A stretch of 64,000 nucleotides of DNA from Mycobacteroides immunogenum (GTDB taxonomy: Bacteria > Actinomycetota > Actinomycetes > Mycobacteriales > Mycobacteriaceae): positions 5,270,001-5,334,000 of the forward strand of contig NZ_CP011530.1 in assembly GCF_001605725.1 (NCBI RefSeq), read 5' to 3'. This document shows positions 45,201-59,300 of the stretch, one piece after another. Within the stretch, counting starts at the first letter, position 1, and every line of letters begins with the position of its first letter. The position numbers and the translations under genes are program-made. The notes beneath the pieces are model-generated. The model was not told the origin of the DNA, searched no databases, and saw only the letters and a program-made list of their open reading frames with translations.

Positions 45201-47338
45201 CCGAACTCGGCCTGTTCGACGGGAACGATCAGCTGCTGCGGTATCCCGTCGACCGACGGGAACATGGTGCGCAGGCTCTCATGGCGAGCCAGCACATCCA
45301 CGAACGCCGCACCCAGGGCGGCGACATCAAGCTGGCCCCGCAGCCGCAGCCCGACCGCCAAGTTGTATACCGGAGATGGACCATGCAATTGGTCGATGAA
45401 CCACAGGCGACTTTGAGCGTACGACAGTGGCATCACTGCGGGTCGCGTCCCCGCGATCAACGGCTCAAACCGGCCTTCGTCGCCCCCGATACGGAGCATC
45501 AACTGCGCAACCGTCGGGGCGTCGAACACAGCGCGTTCCTCAAGGCCGGCGTCCATCGACCGATTGAGCGCGGCGACCAGACGCATCGCCAGCAGTGAAT
45601 CCCCACCCAGATCAAAGAAGGAGTCGTCGATACCGACCCGATCCAGGCCCAAGACTTGGGCGTAGATACCGGCCAGAATCTCTTCGGTCGGATTTGTCGG
45701 AGCCCGATACTGGTCGACGGATTGATACTCCGGTGCGGGGAGCGCGTTCTTGTCGAGCTTACCGTTGACCGTCAAAGGAAGACCCGGAACGGCTACCACT
45801 GCCACAGGCACCATGTACGGCGGCAGTCTGTCTGCCAATGCCGCACGCAGCCCGGAGGGATCGGCGGCGCCGGTGATGTAGCCCACCAACCGCTTGTCGC
45901 CAGGACGGTCTTCGCGGGCGATCACCACAGCCTGCCCGACACCATCCAAACCGTTGAGAACGGACTGGATTTCGCCGAGTTCGATCCGGTGTCCGCGAAT
46001 CTTGACCTGTTCGTCGGCGCGGCCCAGATAGCGCAGCTGCCCGTCCTCACCCCAGGACACCAGATCTCCGGTGCGATACATCCGGCTGCCCGGTCCCCCG
46101 AACGGGCAAGCCACAAATCGTGTGGCGCTCAGCGGTTCCCGCCCCGTGTAGCCATAGCCCAAGCCCGCGCCCGCCACATACAGCTCGCCGACGACGTCCG
46201 CCGGAACCGGCTGCAACCACTCATCGAGGACAGCGAATGCGAGGTGTCCCAGTGGAACTCCGACCGGACTGCCCACGTCCCCGATATCCGCGGTGCTGAT
46301 CTCGCGGAACGAGGCGTGCACCGTCGTCTCGGTGATCCCATACATATTGATCAGTCGCGGCGATCGCGGATGGTCCTGGAACCAACTGCACAGGCGCTCG
46401 GGTTCCAGTGCTTCCCCGCCGAATATCACCGCTTCCAGGTCGAGTTGCGCGTCTTGTGGCCGGGCCAGGTCTGCGGCCAACAGCGCATAGAACGCCGACG
46501 GCGTCTGACTCAACACATCGACCTGCTCATCGACCAACAGCGCATGAAACTGTTCCGGTGACCGCACCACCGTGTCCGACACCACCACCAGCCGGCCGCC
46601 GTGCAGCAGTGCTCCGAAGATCTCCCACACCGAGAAATCGAAGGCCAGCGAGTGGCACTGTGACCACACCTGCCCCGGCGAAAACTCCAGCCGAGCATCG
46701 ATTGCCGCTAGCAAGCGGGTCACGTTATGATGCGGGATAGCAACACCTTTCGGCGTGCCGGTGGTGCCAGATGTGTAGATCACGTATGCGATATCGTCTC
46801 CGCGCGGCGGCGCGGGCGCACCAGGGACGGTGGCCGATTCCCCATCGGCCGGCACACCGTCGATATCGATGACCGGCAGGCCGTAATCAGCCAACCTGCC
46901 CGCCAACACCGCAGTGCTCACCGCGACCACCGGCTCAGCATCGGACAACACAAACCCCAACCGCGCATCCGGCACCGACGGATCAATCGGCACATACGCC
47001 GCACCCGTCTTCAACACCGCCATAATCGCCACCACGGCCTCAACCGAACGCGAGAACAACAACGCAACCCGACGCCCCGGACCCGCACCATGCCCGACAA
47101 GCACATGCGCCAACCTGTTCGACGCCTCATCAAGCCCACGATAGGTAACCGCACGCCCACCACAACTGACCGCAACAGCCCCCGGATCACGAACCACCCA
47201 CCGCCCGAACAACTCCGGAATCGACACAGAAGTCGCAGGCAGATCCAGGGCCGCCCGATTGCCCCATTCTTCCCATTCGGCGCGGTCGTCGTCACCCAGA
47301 TCCATCGACAACAGCCGCCTGGTCGCATCGGCCTTCAC
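39206..47338 (-). CDS. Nonribosomal peptide synthetase, A-PCP-C-A-PCP-E-C-PCP
   Basis: 2710 residues from GTG 47338, with GGAAGGG upstream, two bases after the stop of the preceding NRPS gene. Approximate domains by position: A 47290-45740, PCP (Ser codon 45596-45598), C 45450-44100 (HHIAADGWS), A 44040-42510, PCP (Ser 42380-42382), E 42240-40890 ([16 protein letters not shown]), C of D-accepting type 40870-39530 ([10 protein letters not shown]), PCP (LGGNS, Ser 39335-39337). By-eye specificity codes: DFWSIGMVHK and DFWSVGMVHK, one or two changes from the threonine code DFWNIGMVHK. It has no A domain for the last PCP and no thioesterase or reductase. The product is unknown. Confidence 0.95.
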   Translation of the reverse strand: MKADATRRLLSMDLGDDDRAEWEEWGNRAALDLPATSVSIPELFGRWVVRDPGAVAVSCGGRAVTYRGLDEASNRLAHVLVGHGAGPGRRVALLFSRSVEAVVAIMAVLKTGAAYVPIDPSVPDARLGFVLSDAEPVVAVSTAVLAGRLADYGLPVIDIDGVPADGESATVPGAPAPPRGDDIAYVIYTSGTTGTPKGVAIPHHNVTRLLAAIDARLEFSPGQVWSQCHSLAFDFSVWEIFGALLHGGRLVVVSDTVVRSPEQFHALLVDEQVDVLSQTPSAFYALLAADLARPQDAQLDLEAVIFGGEALEPERLCSWFQDHPRSPRLINMYGITETTVHASFREISTADIGDVGSPVGVPLGHLAFAVLDEWLQPVPADVVGELYVAGAGLGYGYTGREPLSATRFVACPFGGPGSRMYRTGDLVSWGEDGQLRYLGRADEQVKIRGHRIELGEIQSVLNGLDGVGQAVVIAREDRPGDKRLVGYITGAADPSGLRAALADRLPPYMVPVAVVAVPGLPLTVNGKLDKNALPAPEYQSVDQYRAPTNPTEEILAGIYAQVLGLDRVGIDDSFFDLGGDSLLAMRLVAALNRSMDAGLEERAVFDAPTVAQLMLRIGGDEGRFEPLIAGTRPAVMPLSYAQSRLWFIDQLHGPSPVYNLAVGLRLRGQLDVAALGAAFVDVLARHESLRTMFPSVDGIPQQLIVPVEQAEFGWDVVDASDWQTERLDASITESAQYCFDLSSEIPMRARLFRVAADEHILVAVVHHIAADGWSITPLVADLGVAYVSRCAGQDPDRKPLAVQYADYTLWQRAQLGDLDDDDSRISRQLAYWENALAGMPERLALPTDRPYPMVADQSGSRVEVVWPADLQRRVNRLAREHNATSFMVMQTALAVLFSKLSASSDVAVGFPIAGRRDPALDELVGFFVNTLVLRVDLAGDPSVADVLAQVRARSLGAFENQDVPFELLVERLNPTRSLTHHPLVQVMFAWQNIPGQIGDSRGGAALADLQLTQLPLDTHSARTDLSFSLAESWTEAGEPEGISGTVEFRTDVFDARSVEALIGRLQRVLESMTADPALPLSGIEVLTAEELAQLDEWGNRAELSRPATSVSIPALFAQQVSRVPGAIAVSFGDGHLSYQELDEASNRLAHLLIQYGAGPGERVALLFPRSAEAIVAIMAVLKTGAAYLPIDPSVPDARLEFVLSDAEPLVAVTTVDLVERLDGRGVVVIDVDDSALGAQPVSTPLTGLTADDVAYLIYTSGTTGVPKGVAIAHRNVTGLLRALADDLELSAGQVWAQSHSLAFDFSVWEIFGALLHGGRLVIVSETVVRSPEEFHALLVDEQVSVLSQTPSAFYALQTVDAMGTESVGQLGIEVVVFGGEALEPQRLKPWLDRHPALPRLVNMYGITETTVHASFREIVAADMERLASPIGGPLAHLGFFVLDGALHPVPAGVVGELYVAGAGLGYGYVGRTGLTASRFVACPFEGAAGQRMYRTGDLASWGIDGQLQYAGRADEQVKIRGHRIELGEIHAALVAQPGVEHAAVIAREDRPGDKRLVGYITGIADPVKVRARLADCLPSYMVPAAVVSLAALPLTVNGKLDKKALPAPEYTDVDHYRAPASPVEEILAGIYAQVLGLERVGVDDSFFDLGGDSISAIQVVWRAHGAGLVGRPRDIFVQQTVARLARVVRMADGSDGVVDEGIGPMAATPIMHWLKGIEGPIGEFNQTVVLQAPTGVTEAAVVIMLQALLDRHAMLRLRATDDDNGGWSLTVPEPGAIAAADCLCTVDVLSDQALVEARMRLNPAAGVMLSGLWVASTSQLVLIVHHLAIDGVSWRILLEDLTIASTQLRGGQEVLLPPAGTSFQRWSDRLAEHARHPNVVSQAPAWRQVGSITSSLAAPQPAEDTFASAGYLTEFLDAETTHMLLGEVPAAFHAGVHEILLIAFALAWAQHLGTGGAPIAIDVEGHGRQEELAELGGVGDGGVDLSRTVGWFTTKYPVSLAVGGLRWTQVVAGDAALGAVIKDAKEQLRAMPDSLTYGLLRYLNPEVDLPESDPAIGFNYLGRLGSPAAYSSGDVWRFSQDGLSLTGAAGAMPIALPHTVELNAVTIDTDTGPHLNATWTWAPTALDRMAVTRINRLWFDALAGICAHVRRGGGGLTPSDIAPARLSQQQIDGLQSQFPIADVLPLTPLQQGLLFHAGIANSSGDDVYAVQFDIALSGALDADRLREALQAVVVRHPHLAARFCDQFEQPLQIIPADPVAPWRYIELSTGVDDFGIDEQIEQVCVVERAAVCDLAAQPAFRAVLIRTGEDQHRFVLTNHHIVLDGWSMPILMQEIFAGYHGVRLSPATSYRSFVTWLSERDRDAAEVAWRKAMAGFETPVLVGPPQKLQFGRRSVGLFRVPVKTTRSLTKLARSCRTTVNVVLQGAWALLLSSLSGQDDVAFGTTVSGRPAEVLGAESMVGLLINTVPVRATISGASTTEELLRQLQGAHNDTLEHQHLALSDIHRITGQERLFDTVFVYENYPTSTGAAADFGELSITGFSSRDYYHYPIAVQAGPGRELELRVQYDTDVFDAESIEELIERFNQVLVAMTAHPGRKLSSLDLLNGIGRDRWSEWSAVQAAEARGTNGAYCPPATLNEQILSSIFAHVLGVDRVGVDESFFDLGGNSLGAMRVVAAINTALEANLTMLALFDAPSVRSLAQQLENSPAR

Positions 47339-47340
47339 TG

Positions 47341-50300
47341 TTACTGCCCTTCCCCCGTCATGGCCTCCAGCACGCGCTGGAACCGTTCGACGGCTTTTCG
47401 CACTCGACTCGCGCCGAATAGACCGGTATCGAATTCGACCCGCAGAACCAGTTCTGTTCCGGGCATTGCTTGCAGGGTCAGCGGATAGTGGTTGTACTCA
47501 CGGCCGCTGACCTCGGTGATGGCCAACCCGTCTGCCATCGCTGACGTCACCGCCTCGACCGGGTAGTTCTGGTAGACGAACAACGTGTCGAACAGCTGGT
47601 CCTGGCCCACGGCATGCTGGATTTCACTGAGCGCCAGGTGCTGGTGCTCGAGGGTGTCGCTGTGCTGACGTTGAAGGTTGCCCAGCAGTTCGGCAATGGT
47701 GGTGTCCGGCGTCACGGTGACACGCACCGGCACCGTGTTTATCAGCAAGCCAACCATCGAATCCGCGCCCGCTACCTCGGCCGAGCGGCCGGAGACCGCC
47801 ACGCCGAACGCGACATCATGCCGGCCCGTCAGCCACATCAACACCTGTGCCCACGCGGCCTGCAGGACCGTGTTGACGGTGGTGTGTTGCGACCGGGCCA
47901 GTTCGCCTACTGCGTGCGATGTTTCGGCGGATACCCGAAATGTTTCGGTAGTGCGCCGCCCCGGTGTGCTGCCCTTGGGCGCCACCAGAGCCGGCGTCTC
48001 GAATCCCGCCAAGACTTCACGCCACGCCCTGCGGGCGTCATCGACATCTCGCGCTGCCAACCAGGTGACAAATCTGCGATAAGACCCCGCTACCGGCAGG
48101 CGTTGCCCGTAATAGCTGGCGAACACCTCGTGTAGCAGGATCGGCAGCGACCAGCCATCAAGAACGATGTGGTGATAGGTCATGACGAATCGGTGCTCGT
48201 TCTCGCCAGTGCGAATCAGCGCGGTACGAAATGCCGATTGATTGACCACATCACAGACCGCCGCACGCTCAGTCGCACACAGTTCCTGCAGACGTTGATT
48301 GAAATCGCGATTTTCCCCGGCGATTTCGACGCAAAGCCATGGCACGGCGGGGCGAGCAGGAATGATCTGCACGGGTTCGTCGAATCGCTTGTCGAACCGA
48401 GCCGCCAGGTTGGGATGGCGGCTCACCACCGTGCGCACCGCTTCCTGCAGCCGCTGTGCGTCGAGCGGGCCGGCAATGGTGACGTCAAGCTGCATGGCGT
48501 ATAGATCGTCACTGTTACCGCGACTTGCGTTGGCCTGGAACAACAGCCCATGTTGCAGCGGCGTCAAGGGCAACACATCGCCGACCTCGATTTCCCTGCC
48601 GAGATCATCGAGCTCTTGCTGAGTAAGCCTAGCCGGGGCGATATCGGACGGCGTCAAGCCACCGCCGCCCGTGCGCACATGCGCACAGATCCCGGCAAGG
48701 GCGTCGAACCACAGCCGGCCGAGCCGAGCGACCTGCTCCTCATTCAGGACCGAGGGCGCCCATGTCCACGCCGCATAAAGGCTTGGGCCATCTACCGTTT
48801 CGGCAGCGCTGGCATTGAGCTCCAGAGTGTGGCCCAGTGGCATCGGAATTGCGGTGGCCGCGGCCGCCACTTCCGCGGTGTCCTGGCTGACTTGCCAAAG
48901 TTCCGCAGCACCTTCCGAGTGGACGGCTCCTGCACCACCCAACCTGCCAAGGTAATTGAATCCCACCGTCGGCTCGGATCCGGAGAATTCGATATCGGAG
49001 TTGAGATACCGCACAAGCCCGTACGTCGTGCCCTCCGGCAAGGAGCGAAGTTGTTCTTTGGCGTCCTTGATCACGCGACCCAGCGCCGGGTCGCCGGACA
49101 CCACCTGGTTCCAGGGCAGCCTGCCCGTGGATCTCCCAGATTTTCCTGAAACACTAATCGCTACCGGATATTTCGTGGTGAACCAGCCAACGGTACGTGA
49201 CAGATCAACGCTTGGGGAGAAATCGTCCAGGTCCTCGATCCGGCCGTGCCCTTCGACATCGATGCCGACCGGTAAGGTGACCCCCACGAACTCGGTCAAT
49301 GCCAACGCGTAGGCGATCAACAGAATGTCCTGTACCCCAGTGTGGAACGCGGCTGGGACTTCACCGAGCAGCGCGCGGGTGGTTTCGGCATCCAGTGACG
49401 CCGTGCGATGACCGGCGCTGGCATAGGTATCCGACCCGGGACGCACGGCGGGCAACGTGGCCGGGGTCGCCAACACCTGCTGCCAGCGCTCAGCCTGACC
49501 TACAACGGCCGCATCACGCGAGTGTTCCGCGAGTAGCGCCGTCCAGCGGGCGAAGGAGGTGCCCGACACCGGCAGTACCACGGGTTGCCCCTGGCGGTGC
49601 TGTGCCCAGGCGATGTTGAGATCTTCCAAGAGAATCCGCCACGACACCGCATCGACGGACAGATGATGGATGGCGAGCACCAATTGGCTCGTCGATGTCA
49701 CCCACAGCGCGCTGACCATCGCGCCTGTCGCCGGATTCAACCGCGATCTGGCTACCACCAACTCCTCATCGGTGAGCACCTCCACCGACTTCAGCTGTAC
49801 TGGTGTCGCACCCTTCTCCGGGACAACCAGCGACCAATCCGCGGCACGTACCCGCAGCATCGCGTGCCGGTCCAGCAGTGCGCCAAGAACTATTTCAACA
49901 TCGGATGCGGTTACGCCGCAGGGAGCTTGGATAACCACAGTCTGGTTGAACTGATCTACGGTGCCACCCGCGCCTTCGACCTCACGCAACCATCGCATGA
50001 TCGGTGTCGCCGCTACCGGTCCCACACCTTCGTCGGCCGGATGGGTGTCGTCACCGGCCACTCCGACCACGTGCGCCAGTCGGGCTACGGTCTGTTCCAC
50101 GAAGATGTCACGGGGCCGGCACGTCACCCCACACGCGCGTGCACGCGCGACCACCTGCATGGACAAAATGCTGTCTCCGCCAAGATCAAAGAAGGAGTCG
50201 TCGACCCCGACCCGATCGAGGCCCAGCACCTCGGCATAGATGCCGGCCAGCATTTCCTCGATCGCATCGCCCGGAGCGCGGTACCGGTCGGCATCCTGAT

Positions 50301-53300
50301 ACTCAGGAGCAGGCAATGCGCGGACGTCCAACTTGCCATTCACCGTCAAGGGCAACGCGTCCAGAACGACGATGGCACTCGGGACCATATATCCGGGAAC
50401 GCTTTCCGCCAGGATGTTTCGCAGCCGGGAAGGGTCCACGGCCCCGGGCGCCGATTCCATGACATAACCGATCAGGCGCATGACACCGGGCGGGTCCTCG
50501 CGGACGATCGCCACCGATTGCGCCACCTCATCAAGCGCGGACAATGCGGCCTGCACTTCACCGAGTTCGATCCGGTGCCCGCGGATCTTCACCTGATCGT
50601 CGGCCCGCCCGAGATACTGCAGCTGCCCATCAGCACGCCAGCTCACCAGATCGCCGGTGCGATACATGCGCGCACCGGGCATGCCGAACGGGCAGGCCAC
50701 GAAGCGCGATGACGTCAATCCCGATCGCCCCAGATATCCACAAGCCACCCCGTCACCAGCCACATACAGTTCACCGATCACCCCGACCGGTACCGGTCGC
50801 AGCCACTCATCGAGCACGAAGAGCGCGGAGGTCGGGACCGGTGACCCGATCGGCGCTGCTCCCGATCCGGGGACCAGCGGCGCACTCATCGACGCGTAGA
50901 CCGTGATTTCGGTGGGGCCGTAGGCATTGATCACCGTTCGTCCGGGTGCCCAACGGTCGATGACCTCAGCCGGACAGGCCTCACCGCCGAGAAGCAACGT
51001 CACCGATTCAAGCCCTTGCAACGGAAGTGTTGCTGCGGCCGAAGGGGTTTGGGTGAGTACGTTGACCTGCTCGCTGACCAGCAGTGCATGGAAGTCATCG
51101 GGCGAACTCACGACGGACTCCGGAACCACCACCAAACGTGCACCCCCTAGCAAGGCGGCCCAGATCTCCCACACCGAGAAGTCGAACGCGTACGAATGAC
51201 ACTGCGTCCACACCTGGCCGACGGGCAGCTGCCCCGGAGTCGAGCGGGCCAGATGTGTCAGATTGCGGTGGGTCACCGCCACGCCTTTGGGAACCCCCGT
51301 GGTTCCCGAGGTATAGATGAGGTACGCGATGTCCTCGGGATCAGGGACAGGGATCTCCTTGCCGGACAGACCATTCGACGGTAAATCGGCTGGAACGATG
51401 GGCCCGTGGATGTCAACGATGCCGATCGCGCGGCCGTCGAGCCGCCCCTCCAGATCGCTGGTGGTGATCACGATGATCGGGGCCGCGTCGTCCAACATGA
51501 AATCGATGCGCGCCGCGGGCAGCACCGGGTCGATCGCAAGATATGCGGCACCCGATTTCAGCACTGCCAACATCGCGACAATTGCGTCCACAGATCTTTC
51601 GAGCAGCAGGGCCACACAGCGGCCCGGTTCCGCGCCCAATCCGACAATCCTGTGCGCCAGTACACTTGCGGCGTCGTCCAATTCACGGTAAGTCACCGAC
51701 TGCTCCGCGCTGCTGATCGCCACCGCATCCGGCGTAAGCCTCACCTGTTCGGCGAACAACGTGGGCACACACACCTCGGCCGTCGCGTGCTCTGTCAGCA
51801 TCGCACGATTGCCCAGCACATCGAGAAGAGCGTGTTCATCGGAATCCACCAGATCGATTGATGACAGCGTCCTATCGACGTCCGCGGTCATCTCGGACAA
51901 CACCCGCTCGAATCGGCCGATCAATCTTTCGATGCTGGCTCGGTCGAAGACGTCGGTGCGGAACTCCACTGTTCCGTCAATCCCTGCCGGATCGCCGGTG
52001 CGAGTGCGGGATTCGGCGAGAGAGAAGCTCAAGTCCATGCGAGCGGTCTGAGTGTCCGCCGCCAGTGGGCTCACCTCCAGGTCGCCCAGCGCCAGTCCGG
52101 GTCCGGATGTCCCGGTGCCTTGCCCGGGCACGTTCTGCCAACCCAGCGCCACCTGGATCAGCGGGTGATGGGTGAGCGACCGAGTGGGGTTGAGCCTCTC
52201 GACAAGCACTTCGAAAGGCACGTCCTGGTTTTCATACGCGGCCAGGCTACGTCCACGCACCTGGGCAAGTAGCTCCCCGACTGTCGGGTCTCCGGTCAGG
52301 TCCAACCGCAACACCAGGGTGTTGACGAAGAAGCCGATCAACTCGTCAAGGGCGGGATCACGGCGGCCGGCTATCGGGAATCCCACGGCTACATCGGTAT
52401 TACCGCTGAGCTTGCCGAGCAGTATGCCCAGCGCCGCCTGTATCACCATGAAGCTCGTCGCGTTGTGCTCTCTTGCGACGCGGGCAATCTGCTCCTGTAA
52501 TACCGCGGGCCACTGCACGTTCATCGTGGCGCCACGCTGATCGGCAGCCGGCGGGTAGGGCCGATCAGTGGGCAGCTCCACACGCTCGGGCATGCCGGCC
52601 AGCGCTTCTTGCCAATAGGCCAACTGAGTCGCAATCCGGCTTTCGCGGTCCTCGAATCCGCCGAATTCAGCACGCTGCCACAGCGTGTAATCGACATACT
52701 GCACCGGCAGCGGCGCCCAGCCAGGTGCCCGATCCGCGCACCGACTGACATAGGCGATGCCGAGGTCGGATACCAGCGGGGTGATGGACCAGGCATCAGC
52801 AGCGATGTGATGCACCACTGCCGCCAGTACATGCTCATCGCCGGTAACTCGGAAAAGTCGTGCCCGCAATGGTATTTCATGGCTTAGGTCGAATGTGTGG
52901 CGTGCCGCCTCCCCGATGGCGTCGTGCAGCTGAGCTGCCGTCCACCCGCTGGCATCTACGACATCCCACCCGAAGTGGGCGTGCTCGGGTTGCACAACTA
53001 CCTGCTGTGGCACGCCATCCGTCGCGCAGAACCGGGTGCGCAAGCTCTCATGACGGGCCACCACGTCGGCCAGCGCCACACCCAACGCATCGACATCCAG
53101 CTCTCCGCTGATCCGCAGCGCCGTTGCCATGTTGTAGACCGGCGACGGTCCTTGCAGTTGATCCAGGAACCACAATCGGGACTGCGCGAATGACAACGGA
53201 ATCTCGGCCGGACGCTCAACAGCCACCAATGGGGCCAATGCGGCCGATTCTCCACCAAGACGCGTAGCCAACCGGGCGACGGTCGGTGCTTCAAAGACAG

Positions 53301-56300
53301 TGCGCACCGACACCGTGGCGTTCAGATCCGCGTTCACCGCCGCGATCAACCGCATCGCGGACAGTGAATCCCCGCCCAGATCGAAGAACGAGTCATCGAC
53401 ACCGACTTGCTCCACTCCCAGCACCCGCGCGTAGATCCCGGCCAATACCTCCTCGGCAAGGGTTCCCGGTGCGCGGTATCGATCAATGTCCTGATACTCC
53501 GGCTTTGGCAGGGCCCGGGCGTTGAGCTTGCCGTTCACGGTCATTGGCATTTCCGCCAGTGCCACCACTGCCGCTGGAACCATGTAGGCCGGTAACTGTT
53601 CGGCCAACTGCGCACGTAACTTGGCCGGGTTTGCGGTTCCAGTCACATAGCCCACCAGACGCTTATCCCCCGGGCGATCTTCCCGGGCGATCACAGCCGC
53701 CTGCTCGACCCCGTCGAGTCCGGCCAGTACTGTCCGGATTTCGGCAAGCTCGATGCGATAGCCGCGGATCTTGACCTGATCATCGGCGCGCCCCACATAG
53801 CGCAGCTGCCCGTCCGCGCCCCAGCACGCCAGATCACCTGTGCGATACATCCGTTGACCGGGCGCCGCATCAGCGAACGGGCACGCCACGAATCGCGATC
53901 CCGTCAAATCCGCCCGCCCTACGTAGCCGACGCCCACGCCGTGGCCGGCGATGTACAGTTCGCCGACAACTCCGGGGGGAACCGGGCGCAACAGCCTATC
54001 CAGCACGAACATCGCCGCGCCGGGAACTGGCGCACCGATCGACGGTGCGCCAGATTCCCCTGCCAGCGGCGCCGTCCGGGACGCGCAAATCGTAGTCTCA
54101 GTCGGCCCGTAGGCATTGACCATCAACCGCCCGGGTGCCCAACGAGCCACCACCTCAGCCGAACACGGTTCACCGGCTACCAACAATGACATCGAGCCCA
54201 GCGACTCGGGCACCAGCATCGCCACCGCGGACGGAGTCTGACTCAACGCAGTCACCTGTTCGGCGACCAGCAGAGCAGTGAGGTGCTCGGGTGAGTGCGC
54301 CGCTGCTTCTGGCACCACCACCAATCGTCCGCCATGCAACAACGCGCCCCAGATCTCCTCGACTGAGGCATCGAACGCGTACGAATGCCATTGAGCCCAA
54401 GACTGCCCCGCCAAGAAGGTCTTGTGTGTACCCATCAGCTGCGTCACATTGCGGTGGGTGATCGCCACCCCCTTGGGTACGCCGGTGGTGCCGGACGTGT
54501 AGATGATGTAGGCGATATCGTCCGCGCTCGGCAGCGGCAACTCCGCCACAGTGGCTGCCGCCGCGACGGTATCGCTGGCATCGACGATCTCCAGGTTGTA
54601 CCCCGCCAGCCGGTCGGCCAGACCCGTCGTGACGATCGCCGTCGTGGTCACGGCGTCACTGATCATGAACTCAATCCGCGCATCGGGCAGCGCGGCATCG
54701 ATCGGTAGATACGCCGCCCCGACCTTCAACACCGCGAGCATCGCCACCACAGCTTCCGGGCAGCGCTCGGTCAGCAGCGCAACGGATACGCCTGGCCCCA
54801 CGTTGTATGCGAGTAACCGGTGCGCCAAACGATTAGATGCCTCGTCCAGCTCGGAGTAGGTGAGCTGACACCCGTTGAAACTGATCGCCACCGACTCGGG
54901 TGCACGCATAACCTGGGCGGCGAACAGAGCCGGTATCGAGTCACCTGAAGCTACGGGTCGGCGCAACACTGCGCGGTTCCCCCATCTGTCCACCTGGGTG
55001 TGCTCCGCCTCATCCAGGAGGTCGATCACTGAAAGCCGTTGGGAAGGATCGGATGTCATGGCCGCCACGACGCGTTGCCATCGCGTGATCAGTGTTTCGA
55101 TGCTGGCTCGGTCGAATACGTCGGTGCGGAATTCAACCGCACCACCGATCCCGGCAGGCTCCCCCGCAGCGGTCCACCGCTCTCCCAGCGAGAAGGTGAG
55201 ATCCATACGGGCGGTGTGCGTGTCGACCGTCAGCGGCGCGACACGCAGATCGCCCAGACGTAGCCCGTCGGCCGGACCCGCGTCCTGCCAGGGGAGGTTC
55301 TGCCATGCCAGCGCCACCTGCACCAGCGGATGGTGGGTCAGGTTCCGGGTCGGGTTGAGCCGTTCCACCAAGACCTCGAATGGCACGTCCTGATGCTCGT
55401 ACGCGGCCAGACTGCGTTGACGCACCTGCGCAAGCAGTTCCGCGACAGTGGGGTCACCGGTCAGATCGACGCGCAGCACCAGGTTGTTCACGAAAAACCC
55501 GACCAGCTCATCCAGCGCCGAATCCCGGCGGCCGGCGATCGGGAACCCCACGGCCACATCCGATGTGCCGCTGATATTGGCCAGCAGTAGCGCAAGTGCG
55601 GCCTGCATCACCATGAAGCTGGTCGCGCCGTGCTCGCCCGCCACGGCCCGCACCTGCTGCTGCAGCTCTGAGGGCCACTGCACCGCTACGGTGGCACCAC
55701 GCTGATCAGCCACCGGCGGATAGGGCCGGTCGGTCGGCAGCGCCACGCGTTCCGGAAGACCGGTCAACGTCTCTTCCCAGTAGGTCAGTTGCGCGGCGAG
55801 AGGGCTTTCGCTGTCGTCGATATCACCCAACTGTGCACGCTGCCACAGCGTGTAATCGACGTACTGCACTGGTAACGGCGCCCAGTCCGGCGCGTTCCCG
55901 CCGCAGCGGCTGGCGTACGCCGCACTCAGGTCACGTACCAGCGGAGTCAGCGACCAGCCGTCGGCAGCAATATGGTGCACCACCGCAACCAACACATGTT
56001 CCTCGTCGGCCATCCGGAAAACCTGTGCATAGAAAGGTATTTCGATAGCCAAATCGAAGCTGTGACAGACCGCCGCGGCAATGGCCTCATCCAGTTGGGC
56101 CGTCGGCCAGCCGCGGGCATCGACCACGTCCCAACCGAATTCGGCGTTGCCGCGGGGCACCACAACCTGTCGCGGGTTCCCGTCCGGTGCCTCGAAACGC
56201 GTGCGCAGGCTTTCGTGGCGACCGATCAAGTCGGCCAGCGCCGCACCCAGCGCATCGACATCGAGCGACCCGTAGAGCCGCAGCCCGACCGGCATGTTGT

Positions 56301-59300
56301 AAACCGGTGAAGGCCCTTGCAGTTGATCGACGAACCAGAGGCGATTCTGCGCGAACGACAGTGGAATCACCGCGGGACGTTCCACGGCGCCAAGCGGCTC
56401 CAGCGCTCCCACACCATCGCCTACACGCGGCGCCAGCTGCGCCACCGTGGGCGCCTCGAACACCGTCCGAGCCGAAAGATTGCTATTCAGCGCCGCATTG
56501 ACCGCCGCCACCAAGCGCATCGTGGATACGGAGTCACCACCCAGATCGAAGAAGGAATCATCGACACCGACGCGCTCCACGTCCAGCACCCGTGCGTAGA
56601 TTCCGGCCAGGATCTCTTCCACCGCACCCATCGGTGCGCGGTAGTGGTCAGCATCCTGATAGTCCGGTGCGGGTAGCGCCCGCACATCCAGCTTGCCGTT
56701 GACCGTCATCGGCAAGATCGTCAGGCCCACCACAGCAGCGGGCACCATGTAGCCGGGGAGCCGTTCTGCCAGCGCGGCACGCGCGGCAGCCGGATCCGCA
56801 GTACCGGTGATGTAACCAACCAGCCGTCTGTCGCCCGGTCGGTCTTCACGCGCGATCACCGCGGCGTTCTCGACTCCCTCCAATGCCGCGAGCGCCGACT
56901 GGATTTCGCCGAGCTCGATGCGATACCCACGAATCTTCACCTGTTCGTCAGCACGCCCCAGGTAATCGAGCTGTCCGTCGGCGCGCCACCGCACCAGATC
57001 ACCCGTCCGATACATGCGTGTACCGGGCTCACCGAACGGACATGCCATGAACCTGGCGGCGGTCAGGCCCGCTCGGCGCCAATAGCCGATACCCACACCC
57101 GCACCGGTCAGGTACAGCTCACCGACCACGCCCGCGGGCACCGGCCGCAGCCACTCGTCCAGCACGAAGAACGCTGCCCACGCCGTCGGAGAACCGATGG
57201 GTGGTGCGCCCAAACCCGGTGCCAACGGCGCACTGGCACATAACCACATGGTGGTCTCGGTCGGCCCGTAGACATTGACCATCACTCGTCCCGGTGCCCA
57301 ACGATCGACCAGCTCAGGCGAGCACGGCTCCGCCCCGATCACCAAGGCCGTCGCATCCAGACCATCGACCGACAGCATCGACGCGGCCGACGGCGTCTGT
57401 GTCAACACCGTGACCTGTTCGCGCACCAGCAGATCGTGGAAGTCCTGCGAGGAGCGGGCCACGGCCTCGGGCACCACAACCAGCCGGCCACCGTGCAGTA
57501 GCGCACCCCAGATCTCCCACACCGAGAAATCGAAGGCATACGAATGGAACTGCGTCCACACCTGCCCTGGCTCCAGTGGCACGCCGATCTGCAACGAGTT
57601 GAACAGTTGCGTGACATTGCGCTGGGTGACGGCGACGCCCTTCGGCAATCCTGTGGTCCCCGAGGTGTAGATGATGTGCGCCATATCGTCCGGGGAAGGT
57701 GCCGCCAGTCCTGTACTGAGACAAGCTCCGATAGCCGGGTCCGCCACATCCACGATCGTCAGGTCATGGGTGTGGAAGCGATCGACCAAGTCAGCGGTGG
57801 TGACGGCGGCCATCGGCGCCGCATCCGTGAGCATGAATTCGACGCGCGCATTAGGCAGTGCCGGATCGATCGGCAAGTATGCCGCACCGGTTTTGAGCAC
57901 CGCCAGGATCGCCACGATCGCCTCTGCCGAGCGCGGGAACATCAACGCCACACGGGTGCCCGGACCGACGCCGCACCCAATCAGAAAGTGCGCCAACCGG
58001 TTGGACGCATCATCCAGTTCCCGATAGGTCAGCGAGCGGCTCCCGCAGACCATCGCCACGGACTCGTCGTGCCGCTCAACCTGGACGGCGAACAGTTCGG
58101 GGATCGACGCCGACGCCGGAAGGCGGGTCAGCACTCCCCGGTTTCCCCATCGCTGCAGTCGATCATGTTCGGTTTCATCGAGCATCGAGACCGCCGACAA
58201 CGGCCTATCCGGATCTGCTGTCATCGCCGACAAGACCGATTCGACTCGCTTGACGAAGGTTTCGATGCCGCATATGTCGAAAGCCGCGGTGTCGTATTCG
58301 ATGCGCAGTCGCAGTTCGTCGCCGGGTATGGCTTGCATCGTCAGGGGATAGTCGGTGGACTCGTGGCTGGTGATCTCGCTGATGGCAATTCCGTCCACAT
58401 CCGACAACGCGGCCGCATCCACCGGGTAGTTCTCGAAGACGAACAATGTGTCGAACAGCCGTTCATGGGCAACGATCCGATGGATCTCGCTCAACGAAAT
58501 ATGTTGATGGTCAAGTGTTTTAGCGTGCGATTGGTTGAGCTGCTCGAGCAGGTCCACCGTGGAGGTGGCCGCCGTGATGTTTGCCCGCACGGGCACGGTA
58601 TTGATCAGCAGACCGACCATCGATTCAGCACCGAGCACATCGGCGGGACGCCCCGAAACCACAGCACCGAAGACCACGTCCTGCTGGCCGGTCAGCGAGG
58701 TGAGTAGCAGCGCCCATGCACCCTGCAGCACAGTATTGATGGTGGTGCGCTGAGATCGTGCCAGGTCACTCAGTGCTCGAGTCATCGATTCGGACAACTG
58801 ATGTGTCCGCACACCCCGACGCCCCAGCCCGGATTTCTGCGATGAGCCAACCAGAGTGGGGGCTTCAAGACCCGCCAGCACCTCACCCCACGCCGCATGC
58901 GCGGCGGACGAGTCGCGGTCTGCCAGCCAGCTGACGAAGCTGCGGAACGGCGTAGCGGCCGGCAACCGCTGTCCCCGGTAGCAGGCGAAGATCTCCTGCA
59001 GCAGAATCGGCAGCGACCAACCGTCGAGCACGATGTGGTGATTGGTGAGTACAAATCGATACCGCTGGGCAGCGGTACGAATCAGAACCACGCGGAATGC
59101 GGGGGGCTGGGTGAGGTCGCAGACCGCGGCGCGCTCGGCGAGGCACAGTCGTCGCACCTCATCATTCGTTTCGGCACTGTCGAGCCCGGTGTTCAGTTCG
59201 ACATACCGCCATGCCGCGGTGGGGTCTGCGGGAATGACCTGTACCGGTTGTCCGAACTGAGCACAGAACCGGGCCGCCAGATGCGGATGACGAACGGCCA

